Shown here piece by piece: positions 23,909-36,676 of a DNA stretch of 64,000 nucleotides. Positions within the stretch are counted from its first letter, which is position 1; every line of letters begins with the position of its first letter. The notes under the pieces were generated by a model. That model did no database searches. It was not told the DNA's origin and was given only the letters and a program-made list of their open reading frames with translations. The position numbers and the translations under genes are program-made. This stretch comes from Pseudisothecium myosuroides (taxonomy: Eukaryota > Streptophyta > Bryopsida > Hypnales > Lembophyllaceae). The stretch covers positions 34,900,987 to 34,964,986 of the forward strand of contig OX637290.1 of the NCBI GenBank assembly GCA_951799445.1, written 5' to 3'.

Positions 23909-24477
23909 CCCTGGAGCGCTCCGACGTCCATTTTCTGGACGATGAACAGATTCAGATCCTTGTTTCTGTCTCATTCCTGCTTGGATGAAAGTCATCCTAA
24001 TTTTTGGTGATACCTTATCAAGTTGTTGTCCTATCCATCGGTTTGATTTGTTGTTACTAGAATATATACATTTCTAAAATTACAAATGTGGAAGTATGTC
24101 AAGTGGTCAATTTGCATTGACTTTAGTTCAAAACTAGATGTGCAAAAATGAGGTCAAAGATGTAAGGGTCACAAAAATTTCAAAAAATCACCATATGAAG
24201 AGAACCTTATTTCAAATCCATTCCAACAAGTTTTACTCAAAAAATGATAATATTTTACTTGTAGTTGAATTTAGAAGGAATTCTGAAATTTTCTTTTCAA
24301 AATTTATAAAAAAAGATTGGTGATAGCATTAGTAGATCTAACCGTACGAATAGAATTTAAAAATCAAAATCTACAGTTTTCATTTGTATACCAATTCCAA
24401 AATATTCTTCCAAATTGTAGTTTATAATGGATTTTCTCAAATCGTCAATTTTGGAGATGAATCCAGACGTTTAGGAG
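23909..24477. mobile_element. TTAA-flanked element copy H, divergent subfamily
   Basis: Begins CCCTGGAGCGCTCCGACGTC after TTAA (23,905-23,908) and ends CCAGACGTTTAGGAG before TTAA (24,478-24,481). The left end also folds on itself (GGAGCGCTCC). At 569 bp it has the same TTAA/CCC logic but different termini from copies A-G. Confidence 0.6.
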
Positions 24478-24869
24478 TTAAGACGTTCATGTTCAGAAAA
24501 ACAGGCCGCAAAACATTCCTTCATTTTTTGCTTTGTCCAAAACAACAGGACTGAGCCACGTCAGCAAATGCTACTGGTTTACCACCGAGTAAGTTGGTGG
24601 AAGTTACTTTGCAAATAGGTAAAATGTGGACTACATCTGAAAAAAATAGGGAAAGGGCAGGTGATTCTCGTTATTCCCAAAAAAAACGTACGTTCGGATG
24701 AATGAGGTGTGCAATGCACATCGGATCTTACAGTACAGTTCAGAATGTATGAGCAAGCCTCTCGCAAATATCGTCAAAAGAATAATAGCATATGCTAAAC
24801 CCTTCAATACGTGGCACCGCGATATATGACAACACTGTGCCTGTGTCGTGTACAAAACTGGAGTAACAG

Positions 24870-25020
24870 TTAACCCGTAAATGCCCAAGGCTTGTTCTGA
24901 GCCTCTTGGAATTTGCTCTAAATTGAAAAAAAAGTCAACATTTTGAGCCAACTAAAGACAACCTTTACGATTAACTCTAATATGTTTTAAAGAAAAAATA
25001 TAGAGTGTTCTGAAATGAAG
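24870..25020. mobile_element. piggyBac-like MITE, left-end fragment (copy I)
   Basis: TTAACCCGTAAATGCCCAAGG matches the left end of copy L (42,114 onward), and similarity continues for about 75 bases. No right end follows directly. A right-type end, GCCTTGGACCTTTAATTAGGGG, occurs at about 27,121-27,143 and may belong to it. Confidence 0.55.
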
Positions 25021-25429
25021 ATATAGATATTTTAGGAAGATTTTTATTAATAAACATAATCAGTTTATAGGGACCATACAAGCATACAACTAAGGTTAGA
25101 CCACTATTTCCCAATCAAAGACATATATCCAACATGTAGGGTGCAACTATTTCTAACCAAGACTGGAACACATAGATTTCCAAATGAAGCTTGGAATGTT
25201 TTTTTTCCTTCCCCTTCTCAAGGTTAGAACTAACAAAGTCATGACACATATCCCAAAGTGCACGGAAAATAGCAAGCAAGAGAATAGGAAATAAAAATTA
25301 GGAAAGTACATTAGTTCTCGAATGATTTGAATAAAAAAAACCTAGATATTGCTTTTGGATTTTGAGCACTTTTGGGCTCCTAAAATTTATAGTAATTTCA
25401 ATTTTGTGAATAAAATTATGAAAAATATG

Positions 25430-26310
25430 CAATCCCCATATTTTTATTTTTTTAATAATTTTTTTTTGCATCGCCCTATACTAATCATAATTTATGTCAT
25501 AGATTTGCTTAAGTGATTGGATGTGGGTGGTTTGACCTTATCTGTACTAAGGTAGTTTGCTTTTAAAGCGGCCTTTTTAAGCTTACCGAAGTCATCATTG
25601 ACAGTAATACAATAGAACCTCTCTTAGTATATCCTCTCTTTGTGCATAGTATGGTGGGCCCTAATTCAATCACTTTTTCTAAAAAGTAGTGGTTAGAGGC
25701 CATGTTAGTTAGTGACCATTATTACACCTCTCTAAATGCATAAACCTTTTTTAGTGCATAGTCCCCACACCATGTACTAAGAGAGGTTCTATTACAGATA
25801 TTTCAAGCAACATGTCACACTTTCCTAGATAGGAGTTGCATTTATAGTTTCAATTCTGGAAATAAAATCACAAAAAATATACAATCTCCCATATTTCCTA
25901 TCTTTTTATTTAAGAAAAAATTGCATCGCTTCATACTACTCTTGATCTCTGTTATAGAATTGTATAAGTAATCGAATGTGGGTGGTTTGACCTTATCTCC
26001 ATTAAGGTAGTCTGCTCTTAAAGCGATTGTTTAAGCCTACCTAACTCATCATTGACAATAATATAATAGAACCTTTCTTACAATATCCTCTCTTAGTGCA
26101 TAATATGCACAAAGAAGGTTAGTAGGTAAGCTCAATTTCAAGCACTTTTTCTAAAAAGTAGTGTAGTTAGAGGTTACACTAGTTAGTGACCATTATTACA
26201 CTTTTTCAAATGTATAAACCTCTCTTAATATATAATCCCAACACCATGTACTAAGAGAGGTTCTACTGTAGATATTTCAAGCAACATGTCAAGCTTTCCT
26301 AGATAGGAGT
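25430..26310. repeat. Diverged tandem duplication (about 430-450 bp), each copy holding an Emigrant/pogo-like MITE
   Basis: The block from 25,430 to about 25,860 recurs from about 25,860 to 26,310, sharing GATGTGGGTGGTTTGACC / GAATGTGGGTGGTTTGACC, AAGCAACATGTCA and TTCCTAGATAGGAGT. Each copy contains inverted ends AATAGAACCTCTCTTAGTA ... TACTAAGAGAGGTTCTATT (25,612-25,795 and, more decayed, about 26,065-26,272). Those termini resemble the plant Emigrant/Lemi (pogo, Tc1-mariner) MITE ends. Confidence 0.7.
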
Positions 26311-26887
26311 CGCATTTAGAATACGATCATTTTTCGAACACACTACCTTATCTTTAGTCCAAGCACTTAGAGAGTAGTACGGTACACCTTAGTAGCGACA
26401 CTTGGAGGCAAAATAAGAGGATGTCCGATTGTATATCCAGTCCCAATGAATTCCACTTTAGGATTTCCTCCATTGATCATACCGGCTTTTCAAAATGCAT
26501 GATGGGAGCAGTGCAGTGACACCCAATCATAATGCAACACCAGGATCGAATGGACGCTTCTCGCTTACAGCCAAAAAGACTTTGAATTGTTACACGTCCT
26601 TGAATCTTCCGCCCCAATTTTCCAAGCCCCCTTTTGCCTTTTAGCAGCGGCGTACATTTTGATTCCGTCATCTACGAATTTCTTGACTTAGTCGTAGATT
26701 CCCTGTTCTTCTTCGTCCACTCACAAGGTTGTCGTAGCATCCGAGGCGCCGTACAGTTGCCTCCATTTCAAATTCAAATACGAGCATCCCCGGTTTTGTA
26801 GATACAGGAAGGTATATCTACAAATGACTTACATTCGTCTTCCAATTTCTCAGACCCAGTACATTCTGAAGATGTCTAACTCGTTTA

Positions 26888-27025
26888 GATTTCAGTATTC
26901 TCAAATACAAAGATTCTGGATATCTGTAGATATGTAGATTTCAGTATTTTCAAATACGAAGATTTTGGATACTTGTAGACATGTAGATTTCAGTATTCTC
27001 AAACATGAAGATTTTGGGTATTTGA
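26888..27025. repeat. Minisatellite, about 60-bp unit, three copies
   Basis: TAGATTTCAGTATTCTCAAA, followed by a GAAGATTTTGGATA-like stretch and a GTAGATATG-like stretch, repeats about three times with scattered changes. Non-coding. Confidence 0.8.
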
Positions 27026-27147
27026 TTCATGTCATCTAGATTGTATAGTTGAGATCCCTATAACTTAGTAACATTTGAATTTATAACACTTCAAAAGCAA
27101 TCGTGTTTTTGAAGCCAAAAACGCCTTGGACCTTTAATTAGGGGTTT

Positions 27148-30100
27148 AAGCTACTGCAACTCTCAATAGTCTGACCCTCTTGTTGTTGTCATACTGTAAC
27201 GTAGTTGCATCATTTCAATACATAAGGTCTAGCTAATAGAAAGTGGCATCCAATTCAACAAAAAATCAACACTTATTTGTTGATTTGGATATTAGATTGA
27301 CCAAACTAACATATATATGTCAATTATGCAAGGTATAGCCCCCCGTAACTAATCCAATAAAGAAATCCGATGTGATCTGGAGTAGTGGAGGCAAAGCAAA
27401 TAGTTTTAGAGATACATTGATAAAAATGATAAGGCTTGCAAAAAAATTGTTAATTATTTTTATCGCTTGAACTGAAATTATTATGAATTTTGGGAGGCAA
27501 AAAGCACTCTAGATCCATGGCCAATGTCTAGATTCTTCCAATTCCAAGCATTTAAGAACTATTTATTCATCATTATTTCCTACTTTCTTTCTCACAACTT
27601 GGAACATGTGTCATGTATTTATTGGTTCCAACTTTGAAAAGGAAAAATAAATGCATTCTAGGTTTGGTCAGAACTATAGGTTGGGAATGGGTCATAGGTC
27701 AGGAATGGGTGGCTCTACCTTAAATGTTGGCGCAGGAATGCAACATTTTTATGTTGATGTGGGGGTACTATGCACATGGAATCATTTTCACCGGGTATTA
27801 TTTTCACCTGGGTATCAACTAGGATCGTCACAGGGTATGAAATATGGCATCAAACGGTTTGTCTTTTGTATTAGCACTCAGCAGCTTGTTGTTGTGGGGG
27901 GCTTCCATGTTGTAGCACTCAGGCACTTTGGATTTGAGAATAGCATCCTTGACTGTTGCGGAATTGCGGCATCAGCGAGAGGAGCTGGAGAAAAAATTTG
28001 GTTGCGGAGAGTGGACAGTGGTGACAAATGTGAGTTTCTGTGGTTATTGTCTCTTATATGGGATTTTGGGGGTTTGTGTGAATTTATTGTTGGGTTGCGA
28101 GAGACTGGATTGGTGCAAATGGGACAGGAGTTTCTGGCGCCTCGAATAGTAGGTTCTTGCCAGAAGACGTGCATTCTTCTTTCGACATTCTGTCCTTGGT
28201 GAACAACCCTGAAGGACTCTCGAGTCTTAGCCTAGGATTTGAGCGAGCAATGACCACCTTCAACTCATCAAGTAAACTTAAAGTACCTCTTCAACTTTGT
28301 CATACTGATTCTTACTTTGTGCAGATCGTTGTTAGGGTGCTAGTTCGTGGCGAATTGATGGTCCTCAAGGTTCTGTAATAGGTGTTCCCAATTCCATGTC
28401 TCTTGTGATAGGTGAGACCCGAATCTCCAATTCCTTTACCGGGTATTATGGCAGTAGTGTCAGGTTTAAGGAGAAGGGAGCCGTGTGATGGGCTAGTATC
28501 GCTTGCGGTTCTTTGAGAGGGAGCCAGGTGCTATGTGTCCTATAATGTGATTTGCCTTGGCACCACGTCCCATTGATCCAATCAAAGCCACAGATAAAGA
28601 AAATCAATTACCTGTCGAGTTGCTTGGTGGTAGAAAATTGCACAATATTGCATTTTGTGATAACCATGCCTTTGATTGTCATAGATCACCTTGTCTGATT
28701 GTACCAAATGTGTCCAAATATCTAGAATTTCACCAAGCGTGAAATGGTCATCGGCGTCAGCAGCTTTGTACTACTAAACTTATTCAACACTTGGCGACTT
28801 TTATATTTTCTTATGTTGATTTTGCTAGTGTGAAAGTCAGGTAAGGGTTTGCAAAGATTCGCCATACACTAGAGAGCATCACTGATACGCATACAATCAA
28901 CCGAATTCCAAATGCCCAGTCCTGGAAGGCTAGCCCTTGCGTATGAATGTGTGGATTGAGTATTCCCACTTAGAAGTTCAGGTTTGCTTTCCCAGCCTTT
29001 GCTTGTAGGCAATGAAAAGCTTCACAGACAAACCTCTGTTCCACTTGGGCCTCATTGGTGCCATGTCTCAGCGAGCTTCATTGAGTTCGTAGTCACCGCT
29101 ACTCGCAATCGAGTGATCTTTGATGCTTGTAAGTGCCAGTTTTGCACAGACTCGCGTATCCATTTGTTAGGTCGCATTCTTGCAATGTACTTCTCACATT
29201 GTCCATGACTGAAGCTCCAACGTGCCGTCACCCTTTCGGAATTAGGATAAATCAGCCGAGTTCCAAAATTCAGTTCCATTAGACGCATTTCCAATGACCT
29301 TCATAAGTATCAACTCTTGATTGACAGGTTTTGACGGCAGGGCAGACGATGATGAACATAACGTGGCAAGAGGAGAACCTTGGGGTGCGTTAACCTTAAA
29401 CCCTAAACTCCCGAGTTCCAACTCCCGAGCTGCCGTAGTCTGTTTGATATCTATTTTTTTTTTCCTTGTGTATAATTTTCTCATGCACTTGCAAGGTGGA
29501 AGGTTGTAGACCATTATACGTGACCCTATTTCTCCATTTTCTTTCTGAGATCAATGACCATAGACATTGAGTTGAGTTGAGTCATGGTTACACCACTTGC
29601 TAGTAAATGTATCAATAGATGTTTTGGTGTTGGTAACGGGGCTTAGCGTGGGAGAGGGATGAGGTCCGTAACGGGTTTTAGAGTCCTCTTCGACGCGTGT
29701 GGGTTCTTTTGTAGTAAGAACTGGTAGCATCACGGAGAATCTTGCTAGAGAACATGGCTTTTGCATCAATTAGCCTTTGTGATGCGCAGAAATTATGGCA
29801 AAGATTTGTGTGAAATGCATTGTAGTTGCTGCTGACACTTTGTCCAATGCAGGGTGATTAGCATAAAGGATAGACGAAGAAGGAATAATTTCTTACTGTT
29901 GGGAATGTCTACGGTCGGCCGCTAGTTTGTCAAGTAAGTTACGTATCCTTGTTGTGAATACATGTCTGAAATAAAGGATTTTTCACTACTGGCCCTTTGC
30001 CGAGCATCGTCATTTACAAAAATTGTGCTGACACTATGAGGAACTCAGAACATTGCGCCAATGGATTTCAAGTGATGGTTATCGATAGCGACTTCACTAG

Positions 30101-30800
30101 CAGAAACTTGTGTGAGTGGTGTAAATTAGACTCGGGCATAAACTACCACAACTAGTTGAAATTGATGCAAGCCAAGCTTTGAGGGCGGAACTGTGCGATT
30201 TCGCAAGTTCTTTGCAAGGGTAAGCTACTCTACCTCCTGGCCTTATCAATTTGAGGTGAATGAGATAGTCTCACGCACTCATGCACATTTCCTTAACATT
30301 GGTGAAGCCAATCTATGTACTGGCTGGAGTGCCTTACTCTACACATGAAATGAGTTGCTGCAGATTGCACTTCACCTGCTGCAGTAGCTCCAAACAAATC
30401 CATGAATCCTTAGTACTAGTTAGCTTTCTTGGGACTTGGGGGCGAGAATTGTAATTGAACAAAAGGGACGGAAGGCATTTGCTCTTAAATAATAATCTGC
30501 TCGGGGGGGAGGGGGGTTCTTCTCAAAAATTCACCTTTCCATGGTACTATTTTTTTTGGGCATGGTTCGGCAAGGAACAATGCAATGCAATTCAGAGACA
30601 GAAAGCTGAGAGCAGAAACAGCTGAAAGGTAGCTCAAAAACTCGCAGTGATGGACTGAGGTTAGAGTGAAGTTAGAGCACGGAACTTGTTGCAGTGCAGC
30701 ATGATATCCTTTCTGTCCAGCATGTGATCCTTTCTTTGCAGCAAAGTTAAATTTGAAGCTGTTTGCATACGTTGAGAGCTGTGGGTGTTGTGGGTTCTCT
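27148..30800. other. No firmly supported gene; possible exons near 27.9-28.4 kb, CACTA-related ends near 27.24 kb
   Basis: Sequence at about 27,236 (GAAAGTGGCATCC followed by TCAACAAAAAATCAACACTT) resembles the reverse complement of the CACTA-type terminus at 18.4 kb. The GC content and lack of long AT runs from 27.6 to 30.7 kb differ from neighbouring DNA, suggesting old genic sequence. Candidate exons are listed separately; nothing else could be assigned. Confidence 0.35.
27911..28024 (+). other. Possible exon of an unrecognised gene
   Basis: A candidate acceptor GTTGTAG is followed by an open frame reading SLTVAELRHQREELEKKFG, then EWTVVTN, ending at a good donor AAT|GTGAGT. The charged helical composition and codon-like structure look like a real exon, but I do not recognise the family. 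A second open stretch at about 28,157-28,377 (DVHSSFDILSLVNNPEGLSS) lies downstream on the same strand without a clear splice link. Confidence 0.3.
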
Positions 30801-30809
30801 TTTTGCTTG

Positions 30810-33175
30810 GAGGTTTACTCAATTGGGGAGGGTAAGCTCAGATATTGGGGTTGTTCATGTGAGATGTTGTGGTTCAGGTTTCTTGCTTTTCATGAGTTGC
30901 AATATCTGTTGTAGCTTTCTTTCTGTATATGGGATTAGAAAATCTTAGAGATTGATACTTTCACATTTGAGGTTTCCCCTGACTACGTTCCAGTCCCCTG
31001 ACTACGTTCCAGTCCATGTTGTAGAAATATCGGTTTGTTTTCAGTTAAATTTCTTTCAAGAAATCAATCGATTCCAAATCTATTCTATGTTGAAGGACAG
31101 AGGAGTAGGAATGACCCTCGCTCGGACAAACAATGCGGATGATCAAACCCTAAGTGTGCCCTAGTTGAGTTAAATGATGATACATCAGGTTTGATACTTA
31201 TATATCAGCTTGAGAGTGCAGTTTGTAGCATAGATGAGGTTGCATCTTGGTCAAAGTTGGGAGTCCTTGAACTGGATCAAGGACCCCAGTAATTTGCTCT
31301 TGCATCAGAACTTGCACCATTTGGATCACCAATAGCTCCTGATTCATCTTGCACTGGATCACCTTCCGACTTTAGAGTCTGAACTGGGTAGCCTCGATTT
31401 TTATATATACATTAGGGTTCTCTTGATCTCACAAAGTTTCGTTGACACGACAAGCATTGAGTCTAGTCTAGTATTGAAGCTTGATATTTTCACATTTGAG
31501 GTACATTCCAGTCCAATTTTCTGAAACTAAAGTCATTTGAAGTTGTTGATGTTGATGTCAAGCGTTCCAGTGCTTGGTGACCTGAGAGTTCCGGATTGAG
31601 CAATGTGAACAATCGAACAGACACAAACGCAAGGGAACAAAAGGCCGTAATTTGTTTGATTGAAGCTAAGTATTAAGGCTCCTCACTTTGGTTGTGGTTG
31701 ATGCAGGGAACTAGTGAGTGTTTTTTTCTCCCAGAACCTTAAGGGCTGAGCAATTTGGAGGGGGTTCCGAAATTAGGAGGAAATCATTTTCAGTTAACGG
31801 GGAGTGGAAGAGGGATTCATATGTGGAACTTTGGTGTGGACTGAATTGAACTTCTAGTCAATAAATTGGAAGCAGCAGACTTTGGAATTATTGATGCTGC
31901 AGGCCAAGATGGAGGTATAAAATCAAACAAGCAATGGAACAGACTTGAAAATATTGCTAGTCATATATGATACTTTGTGTCTCTGCTGAAGTCAAGTTTT
32001 GAAGCTTGTTGTGTTCATTGGACGTTGTTGATGCGACAAGTTGTTTTGTGTAGTTGCGGTGAACTTGGAGAATGATTGTGGTCGACTTGGATGCAAAATT
32101 TCAGCTTGCTATTCACTGAGGTAGTACGACTGCGATGACTATTTAAGACTTTTGTAGGAGGTACACCATGACCTACACTCAATCTTTGCATTCACTTGAT
32201 CAAATTAAAGTTCAATATGCACAGCAATTTGTAGGTTGGTGATGGCGATGAACAAAGAGGCTTGATATGTTTTGATGAATTCTTGTTATTTTAAGTTGGC
32301 AGGACTGTCATGGTGTGGGAGAACAGTAAGCTTTCCAATCAAATTTTCAGGTAAAAATGCTTTGAATGGGCTTAATTCTAAACCAATTTCAAGCATTTAG
32401 GTTTGAGCATTATTTGTTGCACATGTGAAAATGATCTTTTTATGACCGTCCTTGAATAATAGTCCTATTGCATTTTTCAAAGCTTTGTTCTAAACTTAAG
32501 TGGGTTTAGGGTGTGTAGTTGCAATGAACTTGGAGAATGATTGTGGTCGACTTGGATGCAAAATTTCAGCTTGCTATTCACTGAGGTAGTGCAACTGCGA
32601 TGACTATTTAAGACTTTGTAGGAGGTACACTATGATCTACATTCAATCTTTGCATTCACTTGATCAAATTGAATTTAAATATGCACGACAATTTGTAGGT
32701 TGGCAATGGCGATGAACAAAGAGGCTTAATATGTTTTGATGAATTCTTGTTGTTTTAGGTTGGCAGGACTGTTGTGGTGTTGGAGAATAGTAAGTTGCGG
32801 TGAACTTGAAGACGATCGTGGTCGACTTGGATGCAAAATTTCAGCTTGCTATTCACTGTATTATTCTTAGTTCAAAAAGGCCATGACCGTGGTTAGTGGC
32901 CACCAAATTAAAGTACTTCATTGAGTTTTGTTAACCAACTTTGCATTTAGTGTTAAGGTAGGAGGTTCTTAATGCACCCATTTAAGAGCTGAAATTGAAT
33001 TTGGATAGGCAAAACTTCTCGAAAGATAGATGGAAGTGGCATTTCACACATGCCTACATCATGAAATGTAAACTATTTGTATATTCTTGATATTGTTTAT
33101 ACAAAAAATTTCAATATTTGTACTAAGGATTGTGGATGACATAATATTCCAATACTATGAGTGTTTGTTTGTTGT
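30810..33175. repeat. Dispersed repeat, long copy, with an internal tandem duplication
   Basis: This is the longer relative of 5089-5760. It contains two extra stretches (about 30,950-31,950 and 32,047-32,737). Within it, about 32,045-32,320 and 32,510-32,780 are diverged duplicates with a period near 465 bp (for example GATGCAAAATTTCAGCTTGC in both). No gene recognised. Confidence 0.7.
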
Positions 33176-36100
33176 ATGATTTCTACAAATGTATGAAATT
33201 GCTACTGAGAAGAATTGATTTTATTAGACTTGTTCTATTGATGTTATTGTTTGAAAATGAAAGAGGGTTTTATTGCACAAAAAATGTGTTATAAAAAGCT
33301 ATGCAAGCAAATATGGGAGATACCAGGAAGAAGGGGTGGAAAAATTCAAATTAGACATGTTTCATACAATGATGTCCACTTTGAGTGCCTCCAAGTAGAT
33401 TGCAAAGAAGAGGGGCTTCAACAACTTCTTAAAGGACCAAGTGCACAATTTGCTTTATAATGCAAAAAATATACTAGAAAAAATTGGAAAAGCGTATTGA
33501 CCGAGAGATGGAACCTTTAGTCAAGTAATTGAACAGCTGAATTCTTTGTTGCATAAATGGGTTAATATTTGAGGAACCAATAGGGATCTATAGGATGGTG
33601 GCAATCATAAGAGGGCTAAGCAGAGAGAAGAATTCAAATGTCTCACTTAATTGCCCTTCTTGATACCGCAAATGTCATTGCTCTTGACAAGGATGTAAAG
33701 AGGGGTGGATATGCAAGTGTTTGAAGGGTTCACATTTTTTACAACTCTCAAAATATTAGATTGTTGGGAATTTGCGGCAAATTTGTCTCTTCATTATACA
33801 ACAAAGTCCAACCTTGAAAATTAGAACATCAAAACAAGACAATGGTAGTAAAGATTGCTCATGCAAGTGAAGGATGACACTTTGGAACGTTGGTGGTGGA
33901 TGGATTCTAAAAATGCAGTTGCACAAAGAAGGTGTAGAGTTTGAGATTATTCTGCAAATGCAAAGAATTTTGGAAGAATATGCAGTTGCAAAAATAGCTC
34001 AATGGATTAATGGAGAGTGCATGGTACATACGTTGCAATCCAATTGAGAGTGAAAGCTCAGTAAAGTACTCCATACAAGATTTTTGAAAAGGTATTTCAT
34101 CTGTATATGAACAGATGTTGTGATAAAGAATGTCATCAAAGCAGAGGATCATTATATATAATAACTGAATTCATCACAATGAGGGATTGATTACCTCAAG
34201 GGTACCAACTTGTGTAGCTCATATTGCATTAATAATGTATCCTTTTTATAATTTTTGGATTTATACAATGAAGTAAGGAAAAGGAAGGATACTCTAACCA
34301 CTAAAGATGAAGAAGAGTTGAAACCACTTTCCACATTTTTACTTGGCCAATCCTTGATCCAAACTCCAAATGAGTTGATTTTTGTCTTGTTAGAAAGATA
34401 GCTTGTTTCTTTACATGTTCTCAAAATTTCAAGGTCTAATTTTAAGAAATGAGTGACCAATATAAGTTTTAGTCAAAAGTAATCTCAGCCGTCGCCAAAA
34501 CTACCCTCCTCCTATACTACCCACTTCTAACACTAATAACTTTGATTCTACAAGATTCAAATCCTTTGAATCTTGTCTTATGAAAAGCTAACTTACTAAC
34601 CTGAGTGTCCTAAAAATCTCAAAGCATTTGGATCTATTCTGTAGAACAAACTTGCAAAAATCTGAATACAAATTCAAAGGAAAATAAGGGTTGATAAACC
34701 CTCTTCATTTCACAAAGATACCTATTTGAATACAAAAGATCAACCTCCTATTTTGCATTGGTGTTAATTAACACCTCTCAATCCAAAATCCACCATAGCT
34801 AATACTTCTAAGCAACACATACCACACGTAGGAGCAAAAGAAGAAGAAGGATAAGATGAGAGAGAGAGAAACAACAGAGGAAAGGCTAAAAACAAGGAAA
34901 GGGTCCCTCATGACCCTTCTTCACCCCACAACCTCCCTTATCCACTAAGCCCTTCATCTACATGCTAGTATTAGTCTTCAACTTCACACCGCCCTCACTC
35001 TTCCTATTCTTCACATCCTTTTAAGTCTTCAATCTCCTACAAATCTTCAATCTCCAACTTGTCTTAAGATTTGCTTTAATCTCCATTACATTTTTTCTTC
35101 ATTTTTTAATTTTTTTTGGACTCTCCTAATGCTATTTGCTATTTGATTTGTATTTCCCTTTTCCAATTAATTTCATTAAATCCTTTTTAACTATTCTTTT
35201 AATCTAATTAGTTAGACTTCATTGTTATGGGTATTCTTAAATTTTAGATCTTTCCTTTTAATTTCTAAATTTCCTCTAATTACTACTTTAAAACATTAAG
35301 TACACCTTATTTCATACCAAAACACATTGAAAGGCTCACACATAACACATGGTTGGCCAATATCGCATGAGCATTTTCAAACAATGAATAAGTGTGGTAG
35401 TTCATTCTTGACATTTGTGACGCAATATGTAGATAGTAAGCCAATAGCACAATAGTGCAACAAGTAGTTAGAATAGTGGAGGAAATTTTGAAATGTAAGC
35501 CTTTAGATTTTTTTTTATATATATATATATTTATATACATGTACAAATTTGAGATGTTTATGATTATGTCTTAAAGTGCTTTTAAGAATGTGTTGATAAA
35601 TTGTTAGCCATTAATTGCACAAAGTCTATTATATGAATTTCAGAACACATGTGAATGCCAAATACATGCCATTGGCTTGAGGGTTCTCCTCATACATGCC
35701 ATGGCTGGGGTTTTCCTCAGCTTGAAGAAATCTGGGACATGGAGGGCTTGGGCAAGCCATTAATTTCCCAAGCTCTATTGCCCAGAAATGGGCGGCGATG
35801 CTCTCAGAAAAGTAGGTACAGTGTTTGGGGAAAGTAAGTGGTTGGAGACTCGAATTCATTTATGATTCAACAATGACTTGACTGTGAAGTTTCAATGCTA
35901 GGGGACTCCCACATTCTAGGGAAGCAAAAGGGACCCCTCTATTTCTTACCGGGCCACTTGTGGCTGGTTGTATCTTATTTTTATTGGCAATGAAATTTAG
36001 TCTAATTTTATTTTTTATTTCTTTTGAAACAAATGAAACAGAATTTCATTGCTAAGGAAAGATACAAGATAGTTTAATTTGTTTCAAAAAAATGAAGGGG

Positions 36101-36646
36101 ACCCCCCTAGTTGTCTGGCATTGCTTAACAATGTTATGTACTGTGCTGACCACTAGATCCCCATCTTGTCCTATCGTGCACAAATCAGTGCACATAGCAA
36201 CTAGCTGACTTTGTATATTTATGGTTTGTTATGTGAGAATAAAGCTTTGTCTACCTACAATGCCCTATAATGTCAGGGAATACCTATCAAAATTGGGAAG
36301 CACTAAAAGAGACAGAGCAGTACAGCCGACTCGTGTGCTTGAAGCTTTGGGGCTTTTGTAGTTCCATCCATGTGCACCGTGGAGTATTTTTTTTGTTGAA
36401 ACAAATGAAATGGAATTTCATTGCTAAATAAAGATACAATACCAACAGCCATAAGTGTCCCACACTCTTCATTTTGTCCACAATGAATCTGCGGGACGAA
36501 CCTCCTCAATGCCCTCATAGAAGATGTTTAGAATTGGTCCAGCCACCATTCATAAGACATGAGACTACATTGATTCTTGTATTTGTCTAGACTAGGTACA
36601 CCATATAAGTGAACACACCGGGCACATCCAAGCACTCTTCCCTTGC
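33176..36646. other. No supported gene; possible LINE-like 3' tails near 36.0 and 36.4 kb
   Basis: A short open frame at 33,257-33,457 on the plus strand (GRRGGKIQIRHVSYNDVHFE) has no recognised family. On the minus strand GCAATGAAATTCCATTTCAT followed by TTGTTTCAAC and an A-run (about 36,380-36,430) and a related inverse-oriented pair near 35,985-36,075 resemble 3' tails of plant LINEs, but no reverse transcriptase was seen. An AT microsatellite lies at about 35,510-35,540. Confidence 0.35.
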
Positions 36647-36676
36647 TTGTCCCCATTTCAAGCATTAGCACTTGTA

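Noticed and set aside
18436..27236. A single 8.8-kb CACTA element between the two CACTA-like ends
   Set aside because: The ends have the wrong relative orientation (a right end first, then a left end) and no matching 3-bp duplication.
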